59,498 bases of DNA, taken from contig PYIY01000189.1 in NCBI GenBank assembly GCA_003635195.1, positions 1 to 59,498 of the forward strand, given 5' to 3'. Under the pieces are notes generated by a model. That model was not told the DNA's origin. It searched no databases and saw nothing but the letters and a program-made list of their open reading frames with translations. Below are positions 34,417 through 43,588 of this stretch, piece by piece (within the stretch, counting starts at the first letter, position 1; each line of letters begins with the position of its first letter). The stretch is from Candidatus Poribacteria bacterium. GTDB lineage: Bacteria; Poribacteria; WGA-4E; WGA-3G. Position numbers and translations under genes: made by a program.

Positions 34417-35775
34417 ATGAAGCGTAGAATTTATGGACTGGAAACTGAGTTCGGGATCATCTGGACACCAGAGGTGGCGCATAGAAAGACGCTCACAGTT
34501 CAGAACGTTGTGATGTACCTCTTCCGGGAAATCGTAGCAGGCAGAATGTACCCCGATGTTTTTCTTGAAAACGGTGCAAGGTTTTACCAAGACATCGGGT
34601 GCCATCCAGAGTATGCGACCCCAGAATGTGATGATGTTGCCGAACTCGTCGCACACGATAAAGCAGGCGAACGCATTATCACACGTCTCGCCAGTACCGC
34701 AGAACAGCGCATGCGCAATGACGGGTTCTACGGAAAAATCTCCATTTTCAAAAACAACTTGGATACCCCCGGAAATACTTACGGATGTCACGAAAACTAT
34801 CTCATGGAACGGCACGTTGATTTCCGTCAATTAGCATCGCAGCTGATCCCTTTCTTTGTCACGCGCCAGGTCTTCGCGGGTGCTGGAAAAATCAAGCCGA
34901 GCCATCGCGGCTATTATGCAATCTCACAACGCGCAGAGCACATCCGAGAGGAAATTTCTATCGGAACAACCACGGCACGCGGGATTATAAACACACGCGA
35001 TGAACCCCATGCTGACCGAGAAAAATATAGACGTTTACACGTCATCGTCGGGGATTCTAATATGTCCGAGTTTTCGACGTTTTTGAAGGTAGGCACCACC
35101 GGTATTATCCTCCGTATGATTGAAGACAACTTCATTCAACAACGGTTCGCACTCCGTAACCCTGTTAAAGCCATCCGCGAAATTTCTGACGATGTCACCT
35201 GCAAGCATCTAATTGAGCTTCAAAATGGGAAACGCCTCTCCGCAGTCGAACTGCAGTGGCAATATCTCGAATGTGCAAAGCGCTACCTTGAGCAAGCCGA
35301 ATCCGATGCAACAACAACCCAAATTATGGCGCGCTGGGAGTATGTCCTCACCTGCTTGGAAAGTGATCCGATGCAGTTGGACCGGGAATTGGATTGGGTC
35401 ATTAAGTGGAAATGGCTGCAAACTTACCTCACTAAGCGTGGGTTTGAATGGGACGCGCCACAAGTGAAACACCTCGATTTGAAATACCATAATGTGCGAC
35501 AGGAGGAAAGTCTTTACTATACCCTTGAAAACCGATCAGAAGTCGAACGGATCGTCAAAAATGAGCAGATTCGGCATGCGGAGCACTTTCCGCCTGAACG
35601 GACCCGCGCCAAGTTCCGGGGTAAATTCATCAAAAAGGTCAACGAAGGAAAGATCTTATGCGGGGTCAATTGGAGTTATATCCAACTTTATGAACCCTAC
35701 CAGATTCTTTACCTCTCGACAGACCCATTTAAGCCGGAATTTGACGAAGCAAGTCGCACGATTTATTCAATTTAA
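34417..35775 (+). CDS. pafA: Pup--protein ligase
   Basis: A 452-residue ligase of the Dop/PafA superfamily: RRIYGLETEFGIIW (ATP-binding strand), then FLENGARFYQDIGCHPEYATPECD, where D59 matches the catalytic aspartate of known PafA. The region before that motif is short, so the Dop-specific loop is missing, which separates it from the paralogue at 31021. NTRDEPHAD and HVIVGDSNMSEFSTFLK are shared. It phosphorylates the Pup C-terminal Glu and joins it to target lysines. It starts three bases after the prcA stop without its own Shine-Dalgarno, so coupled translation is likely. It ends the proteasome cluster. Confidence 0.95.
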   Translation: MKRRIYGLETEFGIIWTPEVAHRKTLTVQNVVMYLFREIVAGRMYPDVFLENGARFYQDIGCHPEYATPECDDVAELVAHDKAGERIITRLASTAEQRMRNDGFYGKISIFKNNLDTPGNTYGCHENYLMERHVDFRQLASQLIPFFVTRQVFAGAGKIKPSHRGYYAISQRAEHIREEISIGTTTARGIINTRDEPHADREKYRRLHVIVGDSNMSEFSTFLKVGTTGIILRMIEDNFIQQRFALRNPVKAIREISDDVTCKHLIELQNGKRLSAVELQWQYLECAKRYLEQAESDATTTQIMARWEYVLTCLESDPMQLDRELDWVIKWKWLQTYLTKRGFEWDAPQVKHLDLKYHNVRQEESLYYTLENRSEVERIVKNEQIRHAEHFPPERTRAKFRGKFIKKVNEGKILCGVNWSYIQLYEPYQILYLSTDPFKPEFDEASRTIYSI

Positions 35776-35900
35776 AAGTTGTCAGTTATCAGTTGTCAGT
35801 TATCAGTTACAAGAGGTTTTTGATGATTCTAAAGTCTCTTTCTGACAACTGAAAGATTTTTTCGCAGAAAAAATCGTACCGACAACTGAAAACTATAACA
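35776..35900. repeat. Inverted heptamer element between pafA and ppdK
   Basis: GTTGTCAGTTATCAGTTGTC and ATCAGTTAC form the left arm in 7-base steps. The right arm has GACAACTGAAAG and GACAACTGAAAAC. A second small hairpin, TTTTTTCGCAGAAAAAA, sits between them (about 35855). Confidence 0.65.
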
Positions 35901-35913
35901 CAGGAGGCTTTTG

Positions 35914-38547
35914 ATGCCACAACCAAAGTATGTTTACTTCTTTGGAGGCAGTGAAAGCGATGGGAACGCCACAATGCGGACACTGCTTGGCGGAAAAGGG
36001 GCAAATCTTGCAGAGATGAGCAATCTCGGCGTGCCTGTCCCACCCGGATTCACTATCTCCACTGAGGTTTGCAAATTATATTACGAAAATGACAAACGGT
36101 ATCCCACCGGACTCGACAGGCAAATTGACGAGAATCTCACGAAGTTAGAAGCGGCACTCGGCGCGAAATTCGGTGATACCGAAAATCCGCTCCTGCTTTC
36201 TGTCCGTTCCGGTGCCGCGGTTTCAATGCCGGGGATGATGGACACGATCCTCAACCTCGGCTTGAATGATGATGCCATTAAGGGACTTATCGCCAGATCC
36301 GAAAACGAGCGGTTCGCTTACGATTCATACCGACGCTTCGTCCAGATGTTCGGGAACGTTGTACTTAACGTCGATCACGATGAGTTTGAGCACTTACTCG
36401 AAGCAAAGAAAAAGGCGAAAGGTGTTACATTAGATACCGAATTAGAAGCCGCCGATTTAGTCGAACTCGTCCGCGAATTCAAGAGTGCTGTCAAGCAGCA
36501 CACAGGCAGCGATTTTCCTGATGAACCCCGACATCAATTAGACATGGCACGCGATGCGGTTTTTGAATCCTCTGGGAACCCGCGCGCGATTACCTATCGT
36601 CGCCTTAACGATATTTCCGAAGAACTCGGACGCACGGCAGTCAACGTCCAAGCAATGGTATTCGGCAATATGGGCGGAACCTCCGGATCCGGTGTCGCCT
36701 TCACGCGTAATCCGTCAACCGGTGCGAACCAATTTTACGGTGAATTCCTCATTAACGCACAGGGTGAAGATGTCGTCGCTGGCATCCGAACGCCGCTGCC
36801 CGTCGCCGAATTAAGAAATCTCTTGCCCGAGGCGTATGATGAATTGGTCGATATCGGTTTAAGGCTTGAGACGCACTATCGCGACATGCAAGACGTTGAA
36901 TTTACGATTCAGGACGGTAAACTCTATATGCTCCAGACCCGTAACGGGAAACGCACGGGTCAAGCAGCTGTCCGAATCGCTGTTGAGATGGTTGAAGAGG
37001 GCTTGATTGATAAGCAGACCGCTTTGACACGTGTTCCTGCCAACGATCTGGATCAGTTGTTGCATCCGAGCGTTGATCCAGATGCCTCTGTTGAGGTTAT
37101 CGCGCAAGGCTTGCCTGCTTCCCCGGGTGCTGCTGTCGGTAAAGTGGTCTTCACGGCGCTCCACGCCGAGGAGATGGCGGCTGCCGGTGAAAAAGTCATT
37201 CTCGTCCGTACCGAAACATCACCAGAGGACATCGGTGGTATGGATGCCGCAGAGGGTATCCTCACGGCGCGAGGTGGGATGACAAGCCACGCGGCTGTCG
37301 TCGCACGCGGCATGGGAAAATGCTGTGTCGCCGGTTGTTCTGCGTTGTTTATCAATGAAGACGCATTAGAATTTTATGCCGAAGGGAAACGCTACACCGA
37401 AGGCGATTTCATCACGCTCAACGGCTCTACAGGCGATGTGCTTGATGGACAGGTTGCGCTCATCCAACCCGAACTCAGTGGACAATTCGGGACACTCATG
37501 GAGTGGGCTGACGAAGCACGCTCATTGGATGTTCGCACGAATGCTGATACCCCCGAAGATGCGAAAAATGCAAGGCAATTTGGCGCGGAAGGGATCGGAC
37601 TCTGCCGAACCGAGCACATGTTCTTCGGCACCGGAATCGATGCCGTTCGCGAGATGATTCTCGCCGATGAGACCCCAGAACGCGAAGCAGCATTGGTGAA
37701 ACTGCTCCCGCATCAACGTTCAGATTTCATCGGAATCTTTGAGGCGATGGCTGGCTATCCTGTCACCATCCGCACCCTTGATCCGCCGCTTCACGAGTTC
37801 TTACCGAAGAATGCAGCCGAAATCCAAGAACTCGCAGCGCGGATCGGCATCGAACCTCAAAAACTCAGTGAACGTGTTGAAGAGTTGCACGAATTCAATC
37901 CCATGCTCGGACATCGTGGATGTAGACTCGGTATTGTCTATCCAGAGATAACCGAGATGCAGGCGCGTGCCATCTTTGAAGCCGCTGTTGATGTTACCAA
38001 ACGCGGTATCGCGGTGCTACCTGAGATTATGATTCCGCTTGTCGGGCATATTAACGAATTCTCGCTACAGCGCAAAGTCGTTGTTGACACCGCCGAAGCC
38101 GTCTTTAAAGAGACCGGCACACGGGTCGAGTACCTTGTCGGAACGATGATTGAGCTGCCCCGCGCAGCACTTACGGCTGACAAAATCGCCGCCGAAGCTG
38201 AATTCTTCTCCTACGGCACCAACGATCTCACGCAGACAACTTTCGGCATGAGTCGTGACGACGCAGTGAAATTCCTTGACGATTATGTCAAAAACGGTGT
38301 GCTTGAATACGATCCGTTCCAGATCCTTGACCAAGAGGGTGTTGGTAGTCTCTTACAAATCGGTGCTGAGAAAGGTCGCTCCGCACGTCCTGATCTGAAG
38401 GTCGGTATCTGTGGTGAGCACGGCGGTGAACCGAGTTCCGTGAAGTTCTGCTACGGATTAGGATTTGATTACGTATCCTGTTCCCCGTTCCGTGTCCCGA
38501 TCGCACGGCTCGCCGCAGCACAGGCTGTTATTGAAGCAGAAAATTAG
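35914..38547 (+). CDS. ppdK: Pyruvate, phosphate dikinase
   Basis: About 877 residues, the normal size for PPDK. The N-terminal ATP-grasp part has KYVYFFGG and GGKGANLAEM. The swivelling domain has the phosphohistidine motif GGMTSHAAVVARGMGK (H459). The C-terminal TIM barrel binds PEP/pyruvate and has GICGEHGGEP with the catalytic cysteine near the end. It interconverts pyruvate, ATP and phosphate with PEP, AMP and pyrophosphate. ATG 35914 follows AGGAGG by 6 bases; a TTG three bases earlier is less likely. It is a separate unit from the proteasome genes, with an unrelated function. Confidence 0.97.
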   Translation: MPQPKYVYFFGGSESDGNATMRTLLGGKGANLAEMSNLGVPVPPGFTISTEVCKLYYENDKRYPTGLDRQIDENLTKLEAALGAKFGDTENPLLLSVRSGAAVSMPGMMDTILNLGLNDDAIKGLIARSENERFAYDSYRRFVQMFGNVVLNVDHDEFEHLLEAKKKAKGVTLDTELEAADLVELVREFKSAVKQHTGSDFPDEPRHQLDMARDAVFESSGNPRAITYRRLNDISEELGRTAVNVQAMVFGNMGGTSGSGVAFTRNPSTGANQFYGEFLINAQGEDVVAGIRTPLPVAELRNLLPEAYDELVDIGLRLETHYRDMQDVEFTIQDGKLYMLQTRNGKRTGQAAVRIAVEMVEEGLIDKQTALTRVPANDLDQLLHPSVDPDASVEVIAQGLPASPGAAVGKVVFTALHAEEMAAAGEKVILVRTETSPEDIGGMDAAEGILTARGGMTSHAAVVARGMGKCCVAGCSALFINEDALEFYAEGKRYTEGDFITLNGSTGDVLDGQVALIQPELSGQFGTLMEWADEARSLDVRTNADTPEDAKNARQFGAEGIGLCRTEHMFFGTGIDAVREMILADETPEREAALVKLLPHQRSDFIGIFEAMAGYPVTIRTLDPPLHEFLPKNAAEIQELAARIGIEPQKLSERVEELHEFNPMLGHRGCRLGIVYPEITEMQARAIFEAAVDVTKRGIAVLPEIMIPLVGHINEFSLQRKVVVDTAEAVFKETGTRVEYLVGTMIELPRAALTADKIAAEAEFFSYGTNDLTQTTFGMSRDDAVKFLDDYVKNGVLEYDPFQILDQEGVGSLLQIGAEKGRSARPDLKVGICGEHGGEPSSVKFCYGLGFDYVSCSPFRVPIARLAAAQAVIEAEN

Positions 38548-38549
38548 TC

Positions 38550-38725
38550 TGGTAATAGTTAACAGTTATCAGTTAACAGTTTTGACCAACAACTCGTGCC
38601 TTGAAAAAAAGTGTTGGAGTCGAGTTGTTGGTCAAAGTTAAAGAGGTTTCTTGTGGTTGTAGTAGAATTGGTAACCGCCACAAGGTCTTAACTGAAAACT
38701 GAGTACTGTTAACTGTTAACTTCCT
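38550..38725. repeat. Inverted heptamer element with an extra 16-bp perfect hairpin
   Basis: The outer arms are TAGTTAACAGTTATCAGTTA and TACTGTTAACTGTTAAC. Inside lies a perfect 16-base inverted repeat, 38581-38596 (TTTGACCAACAACTCG) with 38621-38636, separated by 24 bases. It could stop transcription after ppdK or be a nested element. Confidence 0.7.
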
Positions 38726-38739
38726 AACGAGGTGAAAAC

Positions 38740-39339
38740 ATGAACGCACAAGAATTTGGCGCACTCCCTCCGGACGGAAACTCCGATGCCCTATTCTCGC
38801 AAGAAGGGCTCCCTCTTAAGCCTATCAAGATGACGTTGGCGGAATTCCTTGAAAGTGATTTGGAAGGTTATGAATACATTAAAGGAGAATTAATACCAGT
38901 GCCACCAACCTCATTGGAACATGGTAATATTACTACGAATTTGTTTTTACCGTTAGGTTTGTACGTCCGAGAAAATCAGTTAGGGAGTGTCTATATGCCA
39001 GATACAGGCTTTCGGGTGGGTGAACATGTTCTGATGCCAGATATAGCATTTCTTGCAAGTGCACGGATACCTGATGACCTCAGTAAAGCATCTCCTATAC
39101 CACCGGACCTCGCCGTTGAAGTCGTTTCTCCAACAGATGTGTTATATCGGGTTGAGGAAAAAGTATTTGCCTATCTTGAGGCAGGCACCCAGCTGGTATG
39201 GGTACTAAAACCACGATCCAAAACAGTGACAATCTATCGTTCCGAAACGGACATTACGCTCCTCACGCGAAATGACACCCTCACCGGTGAGAATGTCGTT
39301 GAAGGGTTTTCTTGTCAGGTAGCAGAACTTTTTGAATAG
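38740..39339 (+). CDS. Uma2-family PD-(D/E)XK endonuclease
   Basis: A 199-residue protein of the Uma2 (DUF820) family. Conserved parts are MTLAEFLESDLEGYEYIKGELIPVPP, MPDIAFL (the PD motif aspartate), DLAVEVVSPTD (the E of E-V-V) and KVFAYLEAGTQLVWVLKP. The combination predicts a restriction-endonuclease-like fold, but the biological role of the family is unclear. Such genes are common in cyanobacteria and in repeat-rich genomes and often occur in many copies. GAGGTG precedes ATG 38740. It lies alone between repeat elements. Confidence 0.88.
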   Translation: MNAQEFGALPPDGNSDALFSQEGLPLKPIKMTLAEFLESDLEGYEYIKGELIPVPPTSLEHGNITTNLFLPLGLYVRENQLGSVYMPDTGFRVGEHVLMPDIAFLASARIPDDLSKASPIPPDLAVEVVSPTDVLYRVEEKVFAYLEAGTQLVWVLKPRSKTVTIYRSETDITLLTRNDTLTGENVVEGFSCQVAELFE

Positions 39340-39355
39340 GGACATTTAGGCCTTC

Positions 39356-39380
39356 TGTAGGAGCGAGCTGGGCTCGCGAT
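39356..39380. repeat. REP-like palindrome TGTAGGAGCGAGCT...GCTCGCGA
   Basis: A single copy of the palindrome found four times at 44168-44320. GAGCGAGC and GCTCGC pair across a short GG centre. It looks strikingly like the REP elements of Pseudomonas, from general knowledge. Confidence 0.75.
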
Positions 39381-39433
39381 TTTCTTTTCCCAATTGGTGA
39401 CTGGAACGAAAATCTTGGAAAGGACAACATAAT

Positions 39434-39886
39434 ATGCTAATCGCAGATGTAAATGAAATTGAAGGGCGCACCTATCCTGCCCGTAGGCGTACCAAAAATC
39501 TCGTCGGTGGCGCGTCCCCGATCCAGATAAATGAATTTTGCATGGGGTTCGTCGTCTTAGAACCCAACGGTGGGCAAGTGCCGTGGCACAATCACGAACA
39601 GGAAGAAATCTACTTCATCGTTGAAGGCGAAGGCGAAATGTGTCTCGGTGAGGAGCGGCAAACCCTCTCGGCGGGGCAGACGGTTTTTATTCCGTCATGG
39701 ATCTTCCACCAGTTAACGAACACGGGCGACACACCGATGCACATGGTCTACTGTTATGGTCCCGCAGGTGATGTAGCGCATTGGAAACAAGAACTCGCTG
39801 GCACACTCCCGAAAGCCGGTGTCGAAGCACCACCCCTCCCTGAAGGCGCAGCCCCACAATGCACTGAACCCGCGGAGTCTGAGTAG
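39434..39886 (+). CDS. Cupin-domain protein
   Basis: A 150-residue single-cupin protein. Metal-binding motif 1 is VPWHNHEQEEIYFIVEGEGEM (two His and a Glu, about residues 54-74) and motif 2 is FIPSWIFHQLTNTGDTPM. The product is probably a small metal-dependent isomerase, dioxygenase or sensor protein. The N terminus (LIADVNEIEGRTYPARRRTKNLVGG) has no further signature. It precedes a Gfo/Idh/MocA oxidoreductase after a 175-base gap. Such enzymes and cupins often act on the same sugar-derived compounds, but a link here is only a guess. Confidence 0.85.
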   Translation: MLIADVNEIEGRTYPARRRTKNLVGGASPIQINEFCMGFVVLEPNGGQVPWHNHEQEEIYFIVEGEGEMCLGEERQTLSAGQTVFIPSWIFHQLTNTGDTPMHMVYCYGPAGDVAHWKQELAGTLPKAGVEAPPLPEGAAPQCTEPAESE

Positions 39887-40061
39887 ACATATTTATTGGT
39901 AGCAGTGCTTTGATGGTATTTGAATATTTAAATTGGTAATATAGAGCATCCATTGTCAGAATCGGGATTTTCAGAATTATAGAGATTGCTGGATTGACAT
40001 CCAACTTTAAGTGCTAATCGCTGATGGCTGACTGCTGACGGCTGAAACTAAAGGATTATTC

Positions 40062-41231
40062 ATGACCAATCATACCCAAAAAACGCACCGCGTCGGCATC
40101 ATCATGAACGGTGTCACCGGCAGAATGGGAACCAACCAACATCTCATCCGCTCTATCTTGGCAATCGCAGAAGAAGGCGGCATCCCGATCGGTGACGGTG
40201 AAGTTATCATGCCCGATCCGTTCCTTGTCGGTAGAAACCCGGCGAAACTGGAGAAACTTTCCGAAACCACCGGCGTTGAGAAGTGGAGCACCGACCTTGA
40301 CGCTGCCCTCGCCGATGACGCTTACAGCGTTTACTTTGATGCACAGGTTACGTCACGCCGCGTTGATGCTGTCGAAGCCGCAATAGCAGCGGGTAAACAC
40401 ATCTATTGTGAAAAACCGACCGCGACGACCACCGCAGATGCCTATCGTCTCTATGAACAAGCCGCAAAGGCAGGCCTTAAAAACGGAGTCGTTCAGGATA
40501 AACTCTGGTTACCCGGTATCCAGAAACTCAAACGCTTGATAGATGCTGACTTTTTCGGGCGGATTATCGCTGTCCGCGGTGAATTCGGCTATTGGGTCTT
40601 CCAAGGCGATGCGATCCCGACCCAACGTCCGTCGTGGAACTATCGAACCGAGGACGGTGGTGGCATTATTCTCGATATGTTTAGCCATTGGCGATACGTC
40701 ATTGACAACCTCTTCGGCGCAGTCAAAGGTGTCTCTTGTATCGCTGCCACACATCTCCCACAACGTTGGGATGAGGAAGGCAAACCGTACCCCTGTACCG
40801 CTGAAGATGCTGCCTATGCGACATTTGAATTAGAGAACGGGATCATCGCCCATTTTAACTCATCTTGGGCAGTCAGAGTCCGCCGCGACGATCTGCTGAC
40901 GATACATGTGGACGGTTTGAACGGATCCGCTGTTACTGGATTGCGGGACTGTTGGATTCAACCGCTCTCTGGTACACCACGTCCTGTCTGGAACCCCGAC
41001 ATCGATCAACCGATCAAATTCTTTGATGGCTGGCTCAAAGTCCCAGAGCAAGAGACGTACGAGAACGCCTTTAGGGCGCAGTGGGAGTTGTTCCTCCGAC
41101 ACGTCGTCGCGGATGAACCGTTTCCGTGGACACTCCTCGCGGGGGCAAAAGGTGTGCAATTGGCGGAGAAGGGCATGGAATCGTGGCAGACGCGTAAATG
41201 GGTAGAATTGCCGGAGTTATCTGTAGCATAG
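40062..41231 (+). CDS. Gfo/Idh/MocA-family oxidoreductase
   Basis: A 389-residue enzyme with an N-terminal Rossmann fold: RVGIIMNGVTGRMGTNQHL has an unusual glycine pattern (NGVTGRMG), more like that of dihydrodipicolinate reductase. The EKPTATTTADAYRLYE signature (about residues 114-129) marks the family, and LDMFSHWRYVIDNLFG has the usual histidine. It is larger than the enzymes at 12944 and 14157 and not a close relative of either. Such enzymes usually work on inositol or other polyols. AAAGGATT lies just before ATG 40062. The substrate is unknown. Confidence 0.82.
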   Translation: MTNHTQKTHRVGIIMNGVTGRMGTNQHLIRSILAIAEEGGIPIGDGEVIMPDPFLVGRNPAKLEKLSETTGVEKWSTDLDAALADDAYSVYFDAQVTSRRVDAVEAAIAAGKHIYCEKPTATTTADAYRLYEQAAKAGLKNGVVQDKLWLPGIQKLKRLIDADFFGRIIAVRGEFGYWVFQGDAIPTQRPSWNYRTEDGGGIILDMFSHWRYVIDNLFGAVKGVSCIAATHLPQRWDEEGKPYPCTAEDAAYATFELENGIIAHFNSSWAVRVRRDDLLTIHVDGLNGSAVTGLRDCWIQPLSGTPRPVWNPDIDQPIKFFDGWLKVPEQETYENAFRAQWELFLRHVVADEPFPWTLLAGAKGVQLAEKGMESWQTRKWVELPELSVA

Positions 41232-41258
41232 ACTGTTAGTCTGTGGCAAGGATCACTT

Positions 41259-41315
41259 GTAGCACAAACTTTCAGTTTGTGTCTGCGTGTGCCGCAAACT
41301 GAAAGTTTACGCTAC
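41259..41315. repeat. 57-bp hairpin element (GTAGC...GCTAC), second copy
   Basis: Same ends and length as 8630-8686, but the inner words are AAACTTTCAGTTT and AAACTGAAAGTTT, which pair exactly. A half element (GTAGCATAGACTGTTAGTCTG) directly precedes it at 41223. Confidence 0.75.
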
Positions 41316-41348
41316 AAAACCGAAAACTAAATGACCCTATAGACAATC

Positions 41349-41377
41349 TTTACAAAAATTATCCCGACATGTATAAT
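41349..41377 (+). promoter_or_regulatory. Sigma-70 promoter of the first coiled-coil gene
   Basis: TTTACA (41349-41354), 17 bases, TATAAT (41372-41377), 60 bases before ATG 41437. Confidence 0.75.
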
Positions 41378-41436
41378 GCATATCAATCGGTTAAAAAGCT
41401 CAATCCTTTGTGGAATATCTCAATTGGAGGAAGAAG

Positions 41437-41901
41437 ATGACCGACCAAGAGATGAGAGAAGCAATGGAACGTGCTGATAGGATTGTAGAAAAAGTGAGGG
41501 CCTTAGTTGCCTTGGAGGACAAAGTTCTGGAAGCGAGGGAGGCTGTCCGCCAACTTTCTATCAACGATGACACGCCGCAACCCCAAGAAGACCGCGTCGC
41601 TGAGTGTCAGAACGCGCTGACAACACTCGAATCGCAGTTGGAAGAAAGCGTCAAGGAGTTAGACGGTATTACTGACGAACTCAAATTAGCGACACCCTGT
41701 TTCAGGGCTTACGTCTTACCGCAGATGAGTGAAATTGTGGGGACGCTCAGTGCCTGTGATACAGCAGACCGGAGTGAACTCGCAGAACTCGTGACTGTAC
41801 TCACAGACGAGAACGCCGAACCCTCTGAGCAATTGGAGGAGGCAATTATAACCCGCCTCAAGAGCAATATTGAACGCACATTTAAATTCCCCCCTGATTA
41901 G
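41437..41901 (+). CDS. Coiled-coil protein of unknown function, paralogue A
   Basis: A 154-residue helical, acidic protein: EKVRALVALEDKVLEAREAVRQL and ECQNALTTLESQLEESVKELDGITDELK show heptad-like patterns. PQMSEIVGTLSACD in the second half is shared almost word for word with the protein at 43589, as is the ending IITRLKSNIERTF. GGAGG precedes ATG 41437, which I prefer over the upstream ATG 41410. It lies on one side of the sigma-54 activator gene, with its paralogue on the other, and it is transcribed from a sigma-70 promoter. No family is recognised. Confidence 0.65.
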   Translation: MTDQEMREAMERADRIVEKVRALVALEDKVLEAREAVRQLSINDDTPQPQEDRVAECQNALTTLESQLEESVKELDGITDELKLATPCFRAYVLPQMSEIVGTLSACDTADRSELAELVTVLTDENAEPSEQLEEAIITRLKSNIERTFKFPPD

Positions 41902-42025
41902 GGGCGTGTTTTTGCTGGGGTGTTTCTTCGAGGGGGGTTCTGCTGGCGGAAGATGTATAAGTAATTCTAAAATTCACCATAGGGCAGAATAAGTGAGCGG
42001 TGTCTTATCCTGATACTACTCCATT

Positions 42026-42052
42026 ATTGGGCGAGGGTTAACCCCGCCCAAT
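42026..42052. terminator. Stem-loop between converging genes
   Basis: ATTGGGCG and CGCCCAAT form the outer stem, and GGGTT/AACCC continue it with one bulge. It lies just after both the coiled-coil gene and the sigma-54 activator end. There is no T-run, so it may also be a repeat. Confidence 0.45.
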
Positions 42053-42057
42053 ACACT

Positions 42058-43218
42058 TTAATCACTTATATCGTCCGTTTGTGTATACGACTTAAGGGTC
42101 CGACGATCTATGCCTAACGATTTTGCTGCTTGGGCAAGAGATCCATGCTCTTTTATCCGTCGTTGGGCGACTTTCCCTAAGATTTGATTCTTATCCATAC
42201 CGTTTATCCAAATCGCACCCTCGTGCCCTCCCAGAAGTGCGAGTAGATGAAATGATGCCTCACGAATAACGGAACTCTGCGTTTTCTCAGGCAGCATCCG
42301 CCAAATCGCATTGGGTATCCCCCCAAAAATCAAGATGAATTCCGTCACCGAAATCTGCGCCAGCATCCGACGCACCTCCGCCGGAATACCACTTTCCGCG
42401 CTCGCCTCTGAAGGACGTTCAAAGGTCTCTATTTGTGATGCGACCACAACATCGGCAGGCAAATCGCTGAATGTGATTTCGTCGGTCTTCGTTAGAATAA
42501 CTGCCCGTTCTATTATATTCTGGAGTTGGCGGATATTGCCGGGCCAATCGGCATATTTGAGAAAATTACGCACCTCAGATGAAATCTTCAGAACGTTTTT
42601 TTTATATTCGGTGTTGAACTCGGTGAGAAAAGCGTCCACTAAAGGAAGGATATCTTCACGGTGCTCTCGCAGCGGCGGTATAGGAATCTCGCAGAGATTC
42701 AGACGGTAGTAAATATCCCGTCTGAATCGGTTGTTTTTTCCGCCAAGTTTAAGATTTTGGTTGGTCGCGGCGATAATGCGAACATCTGTTTTAATGATCC
42801 TGTTGCCACCGAGCCTTGTGAATTCCTGTTGATCTAACAAGCGCAGAAACTTCGGCTGCACGTCAACATCCATATCTCCGATCTCATCAAGAAAGAGAGT
42901 GCCGGTATCCGCTTGTTCAAACACACCTTTCCGTTGATGCGTTGCCCCAGTAAACGCGCCTTTCTCGTGACCAAAAATTTCACTATTCAAGAGACCATTT
43001 TCTGGGACTGCACTGCAGTTGATAACTATGAAGGGTCTGGATCTTCGTGAACTCGTTCGATGTATCTCCCGCGCTATAATTTCTTTGCCAACACCCGTCT
43101 CCCCAGTAATAAGAATAGGGGCTTTTGTGAGAGCAAACTGCTCCACATAATTATAAACCTCTTGCATCGCCGCCGAGGGCAGTTTAATCGGAGGCGACTC
43201 ATTTTGCGCGCTTCTCAT
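42058..43218 (-). CDS. Sigma-54-dependent activator without sensor domain (AAA+ and Fis-type HTH)
   Basis: A 386-residue bacterial enhancer-binding protein. Walker A is GETGVGKE (39-46), the sigma-54-contacting loop is GAFTGA (87-92), Walker B is GTLFLDEIGD (about 108-117), and an arginine-finger region follows. The AAA core starts almost at the N terminus, so there is no receiver, GAF or PAS domain, as in PspF. After the AAA core comes a less conserved region (about 265-340), then a Fis-type helix-turn-helix, LAQAAKSLGIDRRTLKSY. It is transcribed divergently from the coiled-coil gene at 43589, which has a sigma-54 promoter. It is probably controlled by a partner protein. Confidence 0.93.
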   Translation of the reverse strand: MRSAQNESPPIKLPSAAMQEVYNYVEQFALTKAPILITGETGVGKEIIAREIHRTSSRRSRPFIVINCSAVPENGLLNSEIFGHEKGAFTGATHQRKGVFEQADTGTLFLDEIGDMDVDVQPKFLRLLDQQEFTRLGGNRIIKTDVRIIAATNQNLKLGGKNNRFRRDIYYRLNLCEIPIPPLREHREDILPLVDAFLTEFNTEYKKNVLKISSEVRNFLKYADWPGNIRQLQNIIERAVILTKTDEITFSDLPADVVVASQIETFERPSEASAESGIPAEVRRMLAQISVTEFILIFGGIPNAIWRMLPEKTQSSVIREASFHLLALLGGHEGAIWINGMDKNQILGKVAQRRIKEHGSLAQAAKSLGIDRRTLKSYTQTDDISD

Positions 43219-43515
43219 AGATCAATGTCCTGTCCTGTTGAAATTGTGAGTATATCCCAGGTGTTTGCTCTTAAAAAGGGCTGAATTAACCCCGACAAAA
43301 CAACACCCATCAGGTCTCAATGAACCATTTAGGGTGACTGTATCTGCAAAAAGGCTTATAAAAAACACTGTCCCAATGTGACTAAAATAGCGTACTACAA
43401 AAAATTAGTCAAGAAAAAAGAGAAAACAATCAGATCACTTCTTCTACCTCCCATTTCCCCGATCTACCACAGAAAATTTTTACAGTCGGATTTCTCCATT
43501 TTCACCAGCTTTGTA

Positions 43516-43533
43516 AGTGGCATACTTTTTGCA
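43516..43533 (+). promoter_or_regulatory. Sigma-54 promoter
   Basis: The text AGTGGCATACTTTTTGCA has GG (43519-43520) and GC (43531-43532) exactly ten bases apart, the invariant -24/-12 spacing, with TGGCAT and TTTGCA fitting the consensus. The start site would be about 45 bases before ATG 43589. The rest of the 370-base gap 43219-43588 holds no gene. Confidence 0.8.
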
Positions 43534-43588
43534 CATATATAAAAAGATATTAGCCTTATCTACTATAATAGCACAAAGCCGAAAGCAG

